Source: Scatolibacter rhodanostii (GTDB lineage Bacteria; Bacillota; Clostridia; Oscillospirales; Acutalibacteraceae). From it: a stretch of DNA of 64,000 nt. Where the stretch lies: contig NZ_FZLO01000004.1 of NCBI RefSeq assembly GCF_900197595.1, forward strand, positions 167,720 to 231,719, in the 5' to 3' direction. Positions 53,653 through 61,215 of this stretch are shown here, piece after piece; the stretch's first letter is position 1, and each line of letters opens with the position of its first letter. Below the pieces are notes generated by a model, which did no database searches, had not been told where the DNA came from, and worked only from the letters and a program-made list of their open reading frames with translations. The position numbers and the translations under genes were made by a program.

Positions 53653-53706
53653 GCTATCTTTATTTTTGCTTTATCTCTGTTTAATTTCTCACAGGAGGTG
53701 ACCGAA

Positions 53707-55323
53707 TTGTATCAGGTTTTATACCGTAAATACCGACCACGCACGTTTGCTGATGTCATCGGTCAACCACAGGTGACAACTACGCTCAAAAATGAGCTGA
53801 CAAGCGGGCGCATTGCTCATGCTTATCTTTTCACCGGCACAAGAGGAACAGGAAAAACAACCTGCGCAAAAATTCTTGCCAAAGCAGTTAACTGCCTTGA
53901 TTTGCAGAACGGCGACCCTTGCGGTGATTGCGAAATCTGCCGTGGGCTTGATGACGGTTCTATTATGGATGTCGTCGAAATTGATGCTGCCAGTAACAAC
54001 GGAGTGGACAGCATTCGTTCTTTGATTGAAGAAGCCGCTTTTACACCGGCCAGCACAAAATATCGCGTCTATATTATTGACGAAGTGCACATGCTTTCGA
54101 CAGCAGCTTTTAACGCGCTACTCAAGACATTAGAAGAACCCCCTGAACACGTTTTGTTTATTTTAGCAACGACTGAAGTTCACAAGCTTTTGCCCACAAT
54201 TTTATCCCGTTGTCAGCGTTTTGATTTTCGCAGAATTTCTCCTGAAGATATCGCTGAAAGATTGATTCATATTGCTGCCTTAGAGCAAGCAGAGCTTGAC
54301 CATGAAGCTGCCTTGCAAATTGCTCGTATCGCTGACGGCGGTATGCGTGATGCGCTTTCTATTTTTGATCAGTGTTTGGGCAGAAGTAATCATGTTACCA
54401 TGGATGTTGTACAGCAAACTACCGGCATTGCCGATCAGTCTTATTTATCTTCTTTGGCAAATGCCATTGTGCAGAAAGAAAGTGCTGCCGCATTAGAAAC
54501 CATTGCCGAACTTTATCAGGGTTCAAAAGACATGAACCGCCTTTGTGAAGAAATGGCAGAATATTTTCGGAATCTCATGATTATTAAAACGACTCGAAAT
54601 CCTTCGCAAATTTTACTATTACCAGAATCTCAATTGCAAGATATGACGGCACAAGCCATTGGCATAAAGCTTTCTTTGATTCTGCACGCTTTAGATACCT
54701 TTGAAGATTGTATGGGACGTATGCGTTTTGGCCACGCCCGCACAGAAATGGAAATGGCCTTTGTGCGTCTGTGTTCTCCCGAACTTGACACGACACCAGA
54801 AGCTTTATTGCGCCGATTAGAAGCACTTGAAACTCGAGCGCCAACACAAGCTCCTGTTTCAGTCAACCGCCCGGCTGTTTCAACAGAAACTCCTAGCTCT
54901 ATTGAAACACAGCAAGAAGAGCCAGCAATCCCCATACAGGCAAGCGAACCGACAGTCAAGCCCAAGTCTGCTTCAAAAAATCTTTCGATTGAAGAGCTTT
55001 CGGCGAGTGCTGAACCTTTTGACCAATGGCAAGATATTCTGCGTGCCATTAAGTCTTATTCCTCCAGTGTGGCTGCTGCCTTTGACGGTTCCTCTGCTTT
55101 TGTGAGCAGCGATTACCTACTTATTGAAGCCCCGCAGTTTGCTTTTGACTTACTAAAACGCCCCTCACAGCGAGAGCGTATTCGAGATTCTGTGAAGCAA
55201 GTGACCGGGCAAACTTACAAACTAGGTCCATATAAAAAACCGAAAAAAGATGATTCAGGCTCTGCCGACCCTCTTGATGAACTGGAACAACGTGCACAAG
55301 AAGCTGGATTTTTAGCAGAGTGA
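53707..55323 (+). CDS. dnaX: DNA polymerase III subunit gamma/tau
   Basis: Clamp-loader ATPase of 538 residues. It begins YQVLYRKYRPRTFADVIGQ, with Walker A GTRGTGKTT, a zinc module (CLDLQNGDPCGDCEIC), the DEVHMLS box, sensor-1 region ATTEVHKLLPTILSRCQRFDF, then domain III. A low-complexity Pro/Gln/Ser linker (about 365-430) precedes a C-terminal tau-like domain. The start is a TTG at 53707, seven bases after AGGAGGTGACC, a perfect ribosome-binding site. The open frame extends upstream into the SRP RNA gene and is not used. No programmed frameshift A-run was noticed. First gene of dnaX-ybaB-recR. Confidence 0.96.
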   Translation: MYQVLYRKYRPRTFADVIGQPQVTTTLKNELTSGRIAHAYLFTGTRGTGKTTCAKILAKAVNCLDLQNGDPCGDCEICRGLDDGSIMDVVEIDAASNNGVDSIRSLIEEAAFTPASTKYRVYIIDEVHMLSTAAFNALLKTLEEPPEHVLFILATTEVHKLLPTILSRCQRFDFRRISPEDIAERLIHIAALEQAELDHEAALQIARIADGGMRDALSIFDQCLGRSNHVTMDVVQQTTGIADQSYLSSLANAIVQKESAAALETIAELYQGSKDMNRLCEEMAEYFRNLMIIKTTRNPSQILLLPESQLQDMTAQAIGIKLSLILHALDTFEDCMGRMRFGHARTEMEMAFVRLCSPELDTTPEALLRRLEALETRAPTQAPVSVNRPAVSTETPSSIETQQEEPAIPIQASEPTVKPKSASKNLSIEELSASAEPFDQWQDILRAIKSYSSSVAAAFDGSSAFVSSDYLLIEAPQFAFDLLKRPSQRERIRDSVKQVTGQTYKLGPYKKPKKDDSGSADPLDELEQRAQEAGFLAE

Positions 55324-55379
55324 GATTCTTAAACTTATATTTAAATAGAAATGATGAGAAATGAAAGGAAGTATAGATT

Positions 55380-55730
55380 ATGAAAGCAAGATTACCAAAA
55401 GGCATGGGCGGCGGTGGCAGCCAAAATTTACAGCAGCTCGCCAAACAAGCACAAAAAATGCAAGAACAAATGGAAGCTGTTACCAATGAATTAGAAGCAA
55501 AAGAATATACCGCTACTTCTGGCGGCGATGCTGTGAAAGCCATTGTCACCGGAAAAATGGAAGTTAAAGAAATTGTGATCAAACCTGAAGTGGTTGATCC
55601 TGATGATGTTGAAATGCTGGGCGATTTAATTACCGCTGCCGTCAACGAGGCTTTGCGCTCTGCTGCAGCTGAAAAAGAAGATAGAATGGAAGCCCTATCT
55701 GGCGGCATTAACATTCCGGGGATGTTTTAA
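55380..55730 (+). CDS. YbaB/EbfC nucleoid-associated protein
   Basis: A 116-residue DNA-binding protein. The Gly-rich MGGGGSQNLQQLAKQAQKMQEQME start, VTGKMEVKEIVIKPEVVDPDDVEMLGDLITAAVNEAL and the final GGINIPGMF are canonical. It lies between dnaX and recR, as in most bacteria, and its stop overlaps the recR start (TAATG). GGAAG precedes the ATG. Confidence 0.96.
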   Translation: MKARLPKGMGGGGSQNLQQLAKQAQKMQEQMEAVTNELEAKEYTATSGGDAVKAIVTGKMEVKEIVIKPEVVDPDDVEMLGDLITAAVNEALRSAAAEKEDRMEALSGGINIPGMF

Positions 55731-56329
55731 TGGCAAGCTACTATATCCCTTCTTTGGATTCTCTCGTTGAAAAATTTGAGAGTCTTCCCGGAATTGGACA
55801 TAAATCGGCACAGCGTTTGGCTTATCATATTCTTGATTTGTCTAAAGAGGATGCGGAAAGCTTTGCTGATGCTATTGTTACGGCTCACGAGAAAATTCGC
55901 TACTGCAAGGTTTGCTGTAACCTAACTGACCAAGACCTCTGCCCCATTTGCCGCAACTCAGCAAGAGAAACTTCGACCATCTGCGTGGTAGAAGATAGCC
56001 GTGACGTGTTTGCTTTGGAACGCTCTAACGGTTATAACGGGCAATATCATGTGTTGCATGGTGCGATTTCCCCTTTAAGTGGAATTGGACCTGATCAGCT
56101 GAAGATTCCCGAATTACTGAATAGAATTAACGAAAATTTAGAAGAAATTATTATGGCGACCAATCCTACTGTGGAAGGTGAGGCAACTGCACTTTATCTT
56201 GCCAAACTTTTAAAGCCACTTGGAATTAAAATTACCAGACTGGCTTATGGCATTCCTGTCGGCGGGGATTTGGAATACGCCGATGACGTTACCCTTTCCA
56301 GGGCAATGGAAGGGCGGCAAGTTTTATAA
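55730..56329 (+). CDS. recR: Recombination mediator RecR
   Basis: A 199-residue member of the RecFOR pathway. It has an N-terminal helix-hairpin-helix (FESLPGIGHKSAQRLAYHIL), a four-cysteine zinc finger (CKVCCNLTDQDLCPIC), a Toprim domain (ICVVEDSRDVFALE) and the Walker-like end GIPVGGDLEYADDVTLSRAMEGR. It is translationally coupled to the YbaB gene through TAATG. It is the last gene of the dnaX operon; no intrinsic terminator is obvious before the repeats that follow. Confidence 0.96.
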   Translation: MASYYIPSLDSLVEKFESLPGIGHKSAQRLAYHILDLSKEDAESFADAIVTAHEKIRYCKVCCNLTDQDLCPICRNSARETSTICVVEDSRDVFALERSNGYNGQYHVLHGAISPLSGIGPDQLKIPELLNRINENLEEIIMATNPTVEGEATALYLAKLLKPLGIKITRLAYGIPVGGDLEYADDVTLSRAMEGRQVL

Positions 56330-56349
56330 GTCTACATCTAACTCTGCAT

Positions 56350-56660
56350 GAGGATATAAACTATAGATTTACATCGCATGAAGAGTGCTTTAGCACGAAT
56401 TACGCGACGTGCCAACGGTGGCTCACAGGTTTTATTCATTCAGATTTTACTCACATCTCAACGTGAGATATAACCTATAGATTTACAGCGCATGAAAAAT
56501 GCTTTAGCACGAGTTACACGACGTGCCAGCGGTGGCTCACAGGTTTTATTCATTCAGATTTTTCCTCACATCTCAACGTGAGGATATAACCTATAGATTT
56601 ACAGCGCATGTAGAGTGCGTTAGCACGGGTTACACGACGTGCCAGCGGTGGCTCACCGCA
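56350..56660 (+). repeat. Three tandem imperfect repeats of about 115 bp upstream of smpB
   Basis: Units share CTATAGATTTACA (at 56361, 56475 and 56591), TTAGCACG, CGACGTGCCA and CGGTGGCTCAC. The first two also share AGGTTTTATTCATTCAG and CTCACATCTCAACGTGAG. Period is 114 then 116 bases; the third unit is cut short by the smpB ribosome-binding site. Small hairpins recur in each unit (GTGC-TTTA-GCAC; GCCA-N4-TGGC). Divergence between units is about 10 percent or less. No coding role is convincing. Confidence 0.88.
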
Positions 56661-56673
56661 GGAGGTGAAAATA

Positions 56674-57135
56674 GTGAAAGAAAGTACAAAAACAATTGCA
56701 AGCAATAAAAAAGCATATCACGATTATTTTGTAGAAGAAACATTAGAGGCAGGCATTGAACTTAAAGGAACAGAGGTCAAATCGCTGCGCGCCGGCCGAG
56801 TGAACCTGAAAGATTCTTGGTGTTCTGTCGTAAATGGAGAAATGTTCTTAAACGGCTGTCATATCAGTGCTTATGAGCAAGGTAATATTTTCAACCACGA
56901 TACAACAAGAGTAAGAAAATTGCTTCTGCACAAAAGAGAAACATTAAGATTGTTTGGCCTGACAAAACAGCAGGGCTATTCACTCATTCCGCTTTCACTG
57001 TATTTCAAAGGTTCTCGTGTTAAAGTCAATGTTGGTTTGTGCAAGGGTAAAAAACTTTATGATAAGCGTGCTGATTTAGCAGAGAAAGCAGCGAAGAGAG
57101 ATATTGAAAGAGCTGTGAAAGAGCGTAATCGATAG
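56674..57135 (+). CDS. smpB: tmRNA-binding protein SmpB
   Basis: Partner of tmRNA in ribosome rescue, 153 residues. It contains [29 protein letters not shown] at the N-terminus, [16 protein letters not shown] [25 protein letters not shown] and the basic C-terminal tail ([28 protein letters not shown]) that acts in the mRNA channel. I choose GTG 56674 after AGGAGG; the GTG at 56665 overlaps the ribosome-binding site. The third tandem repeat ends in this site, where CGGTG-GCT-CACCG could sequester it. tmRNA lies 435 bases downstream. Confidence 0.96.
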   Translation: MKESTKTIASNKKAYHDYFVEETLEAGIELKGTEVKSLRAGRVNLKDSWCSVVNGEMFLNGCHISAYEQGNIFNHDTTRVRKLLLHKRETLRLFGLTKQQGYSLIPLSLYFKGSRVKVNVGLCKGKKLYDKRADLAEKAAKRDIERAVKERNR

Positions 57136-57331
57136 AAAATTTTGCAACTCTTTTTATAATTGCATTTCTCACCTTTATCAAAAATTTACATTGTGACTTT
57201 TTGTCAATCATGCTATAATAGTTACAGAACTTCTTACACGGGGAATAATAAACATTTGCTCCTAGAATTTTTTCTGCGCTTAACAATAAAATTAACTTCT
57301 ATTTATAAAATAGGGATATATGGTGAGCTTT

Positions 57332-57517
57332 ATGAAAGAATATAAAAAAGTAAGAATTCATTTATCTTTTTGGCACAAAGAACCTGATCAAGATTATATC
57401 GAAATCGCCAATAGAGAGGCCAAAGATGGTTGGAAGCTTCTCCAGATTTTTGCTCCCAATGTGGGTGGATATGGTTTGGCTAATTATTTTGAGTTGGTCT
57501 TTGAAAAAGATAGATAA
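57332..57517 (+). CDS. DUF4177-type small protein
   Basis: A 61-residue protein between smpB and ssrA. KEYKKVRIHLSF, then IEIANREAKDGWKLLQIFAP and a final YFELVFEKDR strand match the DUF4177 plan (strand, helix with GWxL, strand). I choose ATG 57332 with GGTGAG six bases before; ATG 57320 is an alternative. Function of DUF4177 proteins is unknown. Its position inside the smpB-ssrA interval does not prove a role in trans-translation. Confidence 0.75.
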   Translation: MKEYKKVRIHLSFWHKEPDQDYIEIANREAKDGWKLLQIFAPNVGGYGLANYFELVFEKDR

Positions 57518-57569
57518 CCTGATTGATTTATTGGCTTATTTCTTCGTTTAGTTTTACAAAACTTTTTAT

Positions 57570-57919
57570 GGGGATGTAAAGGCTTCGACGGGGGACGAAA
57601 GCCGGGGAAAAGCGAGCAGTGGGACGGGACCACTCTAAAATCCGTAAACTTTAAAATTAAACGACAACAATTCTGTTGCTGTTGCTGCTTAATTAAGCAG
57701 CCGTTCTTACTCAGAGTACCGCGGCTGGGATAAGAGCGCCGATTAGCGGTGAACGTGAACAGGGCCACGCCTTTAACTCTGTCACGGCCTAAAGGCTACT
57801 AAAATCCGGAGTCTGCTGATAGACGCCGGACAGAGGGAATGTCAAAGTATCAGCTGCGCTCGGAGAAAGCCCCGGCGATTGTCTTTCGGACGCGAGTTCA
57901 ATTCTCGCCATCTCCACCA
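57570..57919 (+). ncRNA. ssrA: Transfer-messenger RNA
   Basis: A 350-nt tmRNA. The 5' end GGGGATGTAAAGGCTTCGACG and the 3' TGGACGCGAGTTCAATTCTCG-like T arm ending CATCTCCACCA form the tRNA-Ala-like domain, with the G3-U pair visible between GGGGATG and CATCTCC. CCA is encoded. The tag reading frame, fixed by its end, gives ...NDNNSVAVAA then TAA (within 57650-57690); the exact resume codon is uncertain. Pseudoknot-rich sequence follows. A weak promoter (TTGGCT, TACAAA) lies upstream. Its 3' end is the integration site of the element that follows. Confidence 0.96.
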
Positions 57920-57922
57920 AAT

Positions 57923-57966
57923 AACTCCACAGCCTAGCTTTTATGCGGTCTGTGGAGTTTTATTTT
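57923..57966 (+). terminator. Terminator of tmRNA
   Basis: AACTCCACAG pairs with CTGTGGAGTT, followed by TTATTTTT. Confidence 0.88.
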
Positions 57967-57972
57967 TCTCTG

Positions 57973-57994
57973 TACACGATTTTTACACGATTTT
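57973..57994. repeat. Tandem 11-bp direct repeat at the integrase 3' end
   Basis: TACACGATTTT occurs twice head to tail, overlapping the integrase stop codon. It may be an integrase arm-type binding site. Confidence 0.55.
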
Positions 57995-59095
57995 ATCTAA
58001 TATTGCAACTGCTCTTTCTTCTTCCCTCGGATAGAGGTGACTGTAAGTGTTCCATGTGATTTCGATTTTCGAATGTCCTAATCGTCTGGCAATTTCTTGA
58101 ATATTGATTCCGGAATTAGCTAAAAGAGAAGCGTGACTATGTCTAAAATCATGGATTCTTATCTTTTTAACATCAGCTAATTTTGCGTATAGAGTATTTC
58201 TGAGTTCTATGGTGGTATCTCTTAGAGAGGTTTCACCCCCGCAAATTCGCCAGTCGTGTGTGAAACCGTCTACTTGCTTATACCGATCATAATGCTCGTT
58301 AAGCACTCCCTTAAGTGGCTCAGGGATTTGTAGACTGCGATAGGATGATTTGTTTTTAGGAGGGGTTTCTCTATCGCCACCTTTCACTTTTTGGGAGATA
58401 CTGCGTCGCACATGTAAGATATTTCCGTCTATATCTGACCATTTGAGGGCGTGTATCTCGCCTTTGCGCAGTCCGGTATAAAAAGCAATATTAAAAAATA
58501 CAAAATAATTTTTTTCATAAAATTCTGTGGATTGTTTTTGTGCGGCCGAAATGAATTTTAAAAATTCATCGGCGGTGTAATAATCTACTGTCTTTCGTAT
58601 TTCATAGGCATCTTTGAAATTTCCTAGGCGAATAAGCGGATTGGATGATAAATACCCCATTTTTATTGCATAGTTCAGCATGGCTCGGAATTCACCATAT
58701 ATATTTCTTTTCATCGTAACAACAATTTCTTTTTTACTAATAAGATTTTTCCAGTTCTGTAGTTCTGGAAGAGTTAGTTTTGGCAGACTCTTATCTTTCA
58801 ACAGTGGTAGCACATGATTGTTTAAAATATGGCGGGTCTTTGCTAATGTGCTTTCCCTAACCTCGTGCTTTTTAACCTCAACATATTCATCATACAGTTG
58901 CTGCACAGTCATACGCTTCTCAGGCGGTTTCTCCTTTATTTCAGCTACCAGCTTCGCCTCCAGCTCCTTAGCTTCGGCCGCTCCATAGGCCACGCGTTCC
59001 ATCTGCTTATCTTCGCCTTGCAGGTTTTTGTAGTTGATTCTCACACGGTATTTTTGCAAACCGTTCTTTTTTCCTTGCATCTTATAAATTGGCAC
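57983..59095 (-). CDS. int: Tyrosine recombinase/integrase (Tn916-Int-like)
   Basis: A 370-residue site-specific integrase. It has an N-terminal arm-binding segment, a SAM-like core-binding domain (about 62-155) and a catalytic domain with Arg210 (GLRKGEIHALKW), His315/Arg318 (IHDFRHSHASLL), His341 (RRLGHSKIEIT) and nucleophile Tyr351 (NTYSHLYP). All catalytic residues are present, so it should be active. It lies 64 bases beyond the tmRNA 3' end, oriented toward it. The frame starts at ATG 59095; the preceding bases on this strand (AGGTGATTTTTT) give a ribosome-binding site. Confidence 0.96.
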   Translation of the reverse strand: MPIYKMQGKKNGLQKYRVRINYKNLQGEDKQMERVAYGAAEAKELEAKLVAEIKEKPPEKRMTVQQLYDEYVEVKKHEVRESTLAKTRHILNNHVLPLLKDKSLPKLTLPELQNWKNLISKKEIVVTMKRNIYGEFRAMLNYAIKMGYLSSNPLIRLGNFKDAYEIRKTVDYYTADEFLKFISAAQKQSTEFYEKNYFVFFNIAFYTGLRKGEIHALKWSDIDGNILHVRRSISQKVKGGDRETPPKNKSSYRSLQIPEPLKGVLNEHYDRYKQVDGFTHDWRICGGETSLRDTTIELRNTLYAKLADVKKIRIHDFRHSHASLLANSGINIQEIARRLGHSKIEITWNTYSHLYPREEERAVAILDKIV

Positions 59096-59145
59096 AAAAA
59101 ATCACCTGTCCTTTTCGTTTTTGGGTAGACGAAACCAAAGACAAG

Positions 59146-59237
59146 TGATATAATAACTTCGTTGATGATTGTTATTAAGCTTGTCTTAATTTCATTCGGT
59201 AAGCCTCTGGTGTTGGTAGCACCGGGGGCTTTTTTTA
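59146..59237 (+). ncRNA. Candidate small RNA with its own promoter and terminator
   Basis: An extended -10 (TGATATAAT, 59146-59154) is followed after about 45 bases by an intrinsic terminator: AAGCCTCTGGTG (59201-59212) pairs with CACCGGGGGCTT, then a T-run to 59237. There is no open reading frame between. The transcript would be about 77 nt, divergent from int. Confidence 0.45.
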
Positions 59238-59387
59238 TTTTATAGAGGTTAGCAAAGATTTCATTGTTCTTGTCTGCAATTCGTGCAGCGATTCTAAGTT
59301 TTCTTTTGCTGTCAGCTTGTATTCGTCTAGCAGTTCTTGATATAGACTTAAAAACTTTACTTCATCTTCTGATAGTTCGTATTTCAT
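59235..59387 (-). CDS. 50-residue coiled-coil-like protein
   Basis: A small acidic/helical protein (MKYELSEDEVKFLSLYQELL onward to TRTMKSLLTSIK) with AAAAGGAG seven bases before the ATG. It is predicted all-helical. I do not recognise a family. It is the distal gene of the ImmA/XRE repressor transcript, 16 bases after the ImmA-like stop, and its stop overlaps the T-run of the opposing terminator. Confidence 0.7.
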   Translation of the reverse strand: MKYELSEDEVKFLSLYQELLDEYKLTAKENLESLHELQTRTMKSLLTSIK

Positions 59388-59403
59388 TGTGTTCTCCTTT
59401 TAT

Positions 59404-59826
59404 TTAAGCCAGTTTTCGCTGTTTGGTCACAAAATAATAATTTAACGCCTTTTCAATAAATGATTCTGGCATATCAAAATATTCAGCTAATTGCCATTTT
59501 TCAGCGTATCCCTCTTGTATAGCTACGCTCAATTTCTCAAATGGTATGTAACGCTCTATCGCCCACCTGTTTGCCTTGTATTCGTGTTTCTCTACTAAGT
59601 CAAGTGAACTGCTTACCTTATGCGTACAGCCTGTTGCACAGTGTCCTAGCTCATGCGCCAGTATCCATTTTGTTTCTGTAACCGTTTTGACCCGAAAAGT
59701 ATCAAGAAATATAGCGTATTGATTATTCATTTCCAAAGTAACGCTTTTTTCTTCCCCTACTTCATATGGAAAAAGGCTTACCTTTTCAGCTTCCATGTCG
59801 GCAAATATAGTATTCAATTCAACCAT
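59404..59826 (-). CDS. ImmA/IrrE-family metallopeptidase
   Basis: A 140-residue zinc peptidase. The HEXXH motif is His58-Glu59-Leu-Gly-His62 in WILAHELGHCATGC, with a downstream Glu in HEYKANRWAIERYI as third ligand (ExxxxW pattern). In ICEBs1 and related phages, ImmA cleaves the partner repressor ImmR after DNA damage or quorum signalling, derepressing the element. Pairing with the adjacent XRE repressor gives the same module here. It starts 21 bases after the XRE stop. Confidence 0.93.
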   Translation of the reverse strand: MVELNTIFADMEAEKVSLFPYEVGEEKSVTLEMNNQYAIFLDTFRVKTVTETKWILAHELGHCATGCTHKVSSSLDLVEKHEYKANRWAIERYIPFEKLSVAIQEGYAEKWQLAEYFDMPESFIEKALNYYFVTKQRKLA

Positions 59827-59847
59827 GCGTTTTCCTCACACGATAAA

Positions 59848-60213
59848 TCAGTTATCTTTTTCCTGTTGTTGCTTAAAGAATTTTGCCATTTCAAGGAGTT
59901 TTTGCTTGTTTTCTTCTGTCAATTCTTTTGATTCATCTAAAAAAGCATATGTGAAATCATCAAATGTTATTTCAGGCTCGTCACTTTTAGTGGCGGGCCT
60001 TTCTTTTTGTGTGGATTCTTCTCCTGTTAGTAGATAGTCTACGGAGACACCAAAACAATCTGCAACTTTTTGAAGTTTGTCAGCGGAAGGATTTTGTGAC
60101 CGACCTTTCCATTGGGAAAGCAATCCAGTGGATATCCCTGTAATTTTAGATAACTTATATGCACTCATCTTATTTTCTTGCAATAATTTTTCAATTCTGT
60201 CGTAGATGTCCAT
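59848..60213 (-). CDS. XRE/cI-like repressor of the element
   Basis: A 121-residue repressor. The N-terminal helix-turn-helix (IEKLLQENKMSAYKLSKITGISTGLLSQWKGRSQNPSADKLQKVADCFGVSVDYLLTG) is of the ImmR/cI type. A short C-terminal half (about 45 residues) ends KLLEMAKFFKQQQEKDN, without a LexA-like self-cleaving domain. That fits control by the ImmA-like protease encoded next. It is divergent from the early genes, facing a region of repeated CTTAG half-sites. Confidence 0.93.
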   Translation of the reverse strand: MDIYDRIEKLLQENKMSAYKLSKITGISTGLLSQWKGRSQNPSADKLQKVADCFGVSVDYLLTGEESTQKERPATKSDEPEITFDDFTYAFLDESKELTEENKQKLLEMAKFFKQQQEKDN

Positions 60214-60270
60214 TTTTATTCCACCATTCTATACATAATCAACAAACATAGAAATCTAAGCCTTTTTGTG

Positions 60271-60299
60271 TTGACTATCTTAGTTTACTGTGGTATATT
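60271..60299 (+). promoter_or_regulatory. Rightward early promoter of the element
   Basis: TTGACT (60271-60276), a 17-base spacer containing CTTAGTTTAC, TATATT (60294-60299). Repressor binding to the spacer would block it. Confidence 0.7.
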
Positions 60300-60397
60300 A
60301 TGGGTGTACCAAAGAAAACTAAGTCAAACAGAAAGGTTTCTTAGTGACTTAGAAAAATGATGTTTTGTGTTTTGTTTACCTTAGCAAACTAAGCATA
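60279..60397. promoter_or_regulatory. Operator region with repeated CTTAG/CTAAG sites
   Basis: Recurrent half-sites: CTTAGTTTACT (about 60279), AAACTAAGTC (about 60328), CTTAGTGACTTAG (about 60340) and the palindrome CTTAGCAAACTAAG (about 60383). They cover the divergent promoters, and CTAAG also occurs at about 60256. Likely repressor-binding sites. Confidence 0.7.
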
Positions 60398-60450
60398 TCA
60401 CAAAACCGAAGTAAACGCAAGTATTTTTTTGAGGAAGGAGGATGTGTTCT

Positions 60451-60585
60451 ATGGAAAAGAAACAGTATGAGCGTGAATGTGGAAAGTGTGAGCATGATGT
60501 AGATGCTTTGTTCTGCACAAATTGCGGTAAAAAAACAGAAGAAACCGCTGTAACGGCTTCTTCTTCGGAAAACTATTTGGGCTGA
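60451..60585 (+). CDS. 44-residue zinc-ribbon protein
   Basis: A tiny protein with two Cys pairs (ECGKC and FCTNCG) forming a probable zinc ribbon in residues 9-28, then a Thr/Ser-rich tail. AAGGAGG lies nine bases before the ATG. First gene of the rightward early region. Its 3' end overlaps that of the opposing zinc-ribbon gene by 13 bases. I do not recognise a specific family. Confidence 0.65.
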   Translation: MEKKQYERECGKCEHDVDALFCTNCGKKTEETAVTASSSENYLG

Positions 60586-60794
60586 TAAGCTGTGCCACAT
60601 TTTTTACAGAACTTGTCGTTCACGCTCTCTCTGGGAGCATCACAGTTGGGACAACCGTAAGACATTTTAGTTCCGCATTGAGAACAATATTCGGGCTTTT
60701 CGATTTCTTCATATCTTGCTACCGATATAGACGGTATTTCTTTCTTTCCATATTTTTCGGTGTGACCGCAAGAATCACAAAAAGCTAAGTACAT
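60573..60794 (-). CDS. Double zinc-ribbon protein
   Basis: A 73-residue protein with three Cys pairs or more: FCDSCG, YCSQCG, GCPNC and FCKKCG, which makes two zinc ribbons. I start at ATG 60794 behind AAGGAGG; the open frame reaches 60827 with no ribosome-binding site. It is transcribed against the early genes on both sides, which is odd for a phage operon. It probably binds nucleic acid or protein; function unknown. Confidence 0.75.
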   Translation of the reverse strand: MYLAFCDSCGHTEKYGKKEIPSISVARYEEIEKPEYCSQCGTKMSYGCPNCDAPRESVNDKFCKKCGTAYQPK

Positions 60795-60892
60795 TGTAAA
60801 ATCCTCCTTCCCTATGTATTCCGACACTGCAATGCCGATACCACCATTATAAGGAGATTATTTCCAAAAATCAAATAGAAAGAGGTGATATT

Positions 60893-61063
60893 TTGCCTAA
60901 ATACTACACTTGTGATGAAGTTGCCGAGATTTATAAAGTCAAGGTTCTGACTGTTTGGGATTGGATTCGCAAGAAAAAGCTTTCCGCTGTCAAGATTGGC
61001 AGGGATTACCGCATATCAACAGAAGATTTAAAAATTTTCGAAGAAGAAAGGAGAACAGTATGA
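60893..61063 (+). CDS. Excisionase-like MerR/HTH_17 DNA-binding protein
   Basis: A 56-residue winged-helix protein starting with TTG 60893 after AGAGGTG. YYTCDEVAEIYKVKVLTVWDWIRKKKL followed by KIGRDYRISTEDLKIF is the standard excisionase/HTH_17 pattern. It is likely the Xis directionality factor for the integrase, or an early regulator. Its stop overlaps the next start (ATGA). Confidence 0.85.
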   Translation: MPKYYTCDEVAEIYKVKVLTVWDWIRKKKLSAVKIGRDYRISTEDLKIFEEERRTV

Positions 61064-61215
61064 AAATTATTATTGAAGCCACACCGAAAGAAATTGCCGA
61101 ACTTGTAGTTGCGATGCAAGAACGGCAAGAGGGTATTGTTATTAATGGAGACGAGTTAAAAAAGGCTGTTCAGCGAGGTACAAAGGGGTATTCCGTCAGT
61201 ATTTCTGATGATTAA
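61060..61215 (+). CDS. 51-residue protein coupled to the Xis-like gene
   Basis: MKIIIEATPKEIAELVVAMQ onward to GYSVSISDD. The ATG overlaps the stop of the Xis-like gene (ATGA), and AAAGGAG lies at a good distance upstream. A single amphipathic helix between two strands is visible. I do not recognise it. Similar short KIxIEATPKEIAALV-type proteins occur in clostridial phage early regions (from memory). Confidence 0.7.
   Translation: MKIIIEATPKEIAELVVAMQERQEGIVINGDELKKAVQRGTKGYSVSISDD

Noticed and set aside
56523..56708. Open frame across the tandem repeats into smpB
   Set aside because: Not kept in the other repeat units and shifted relative to smpB; substitutions between units are not mostly synonymous.
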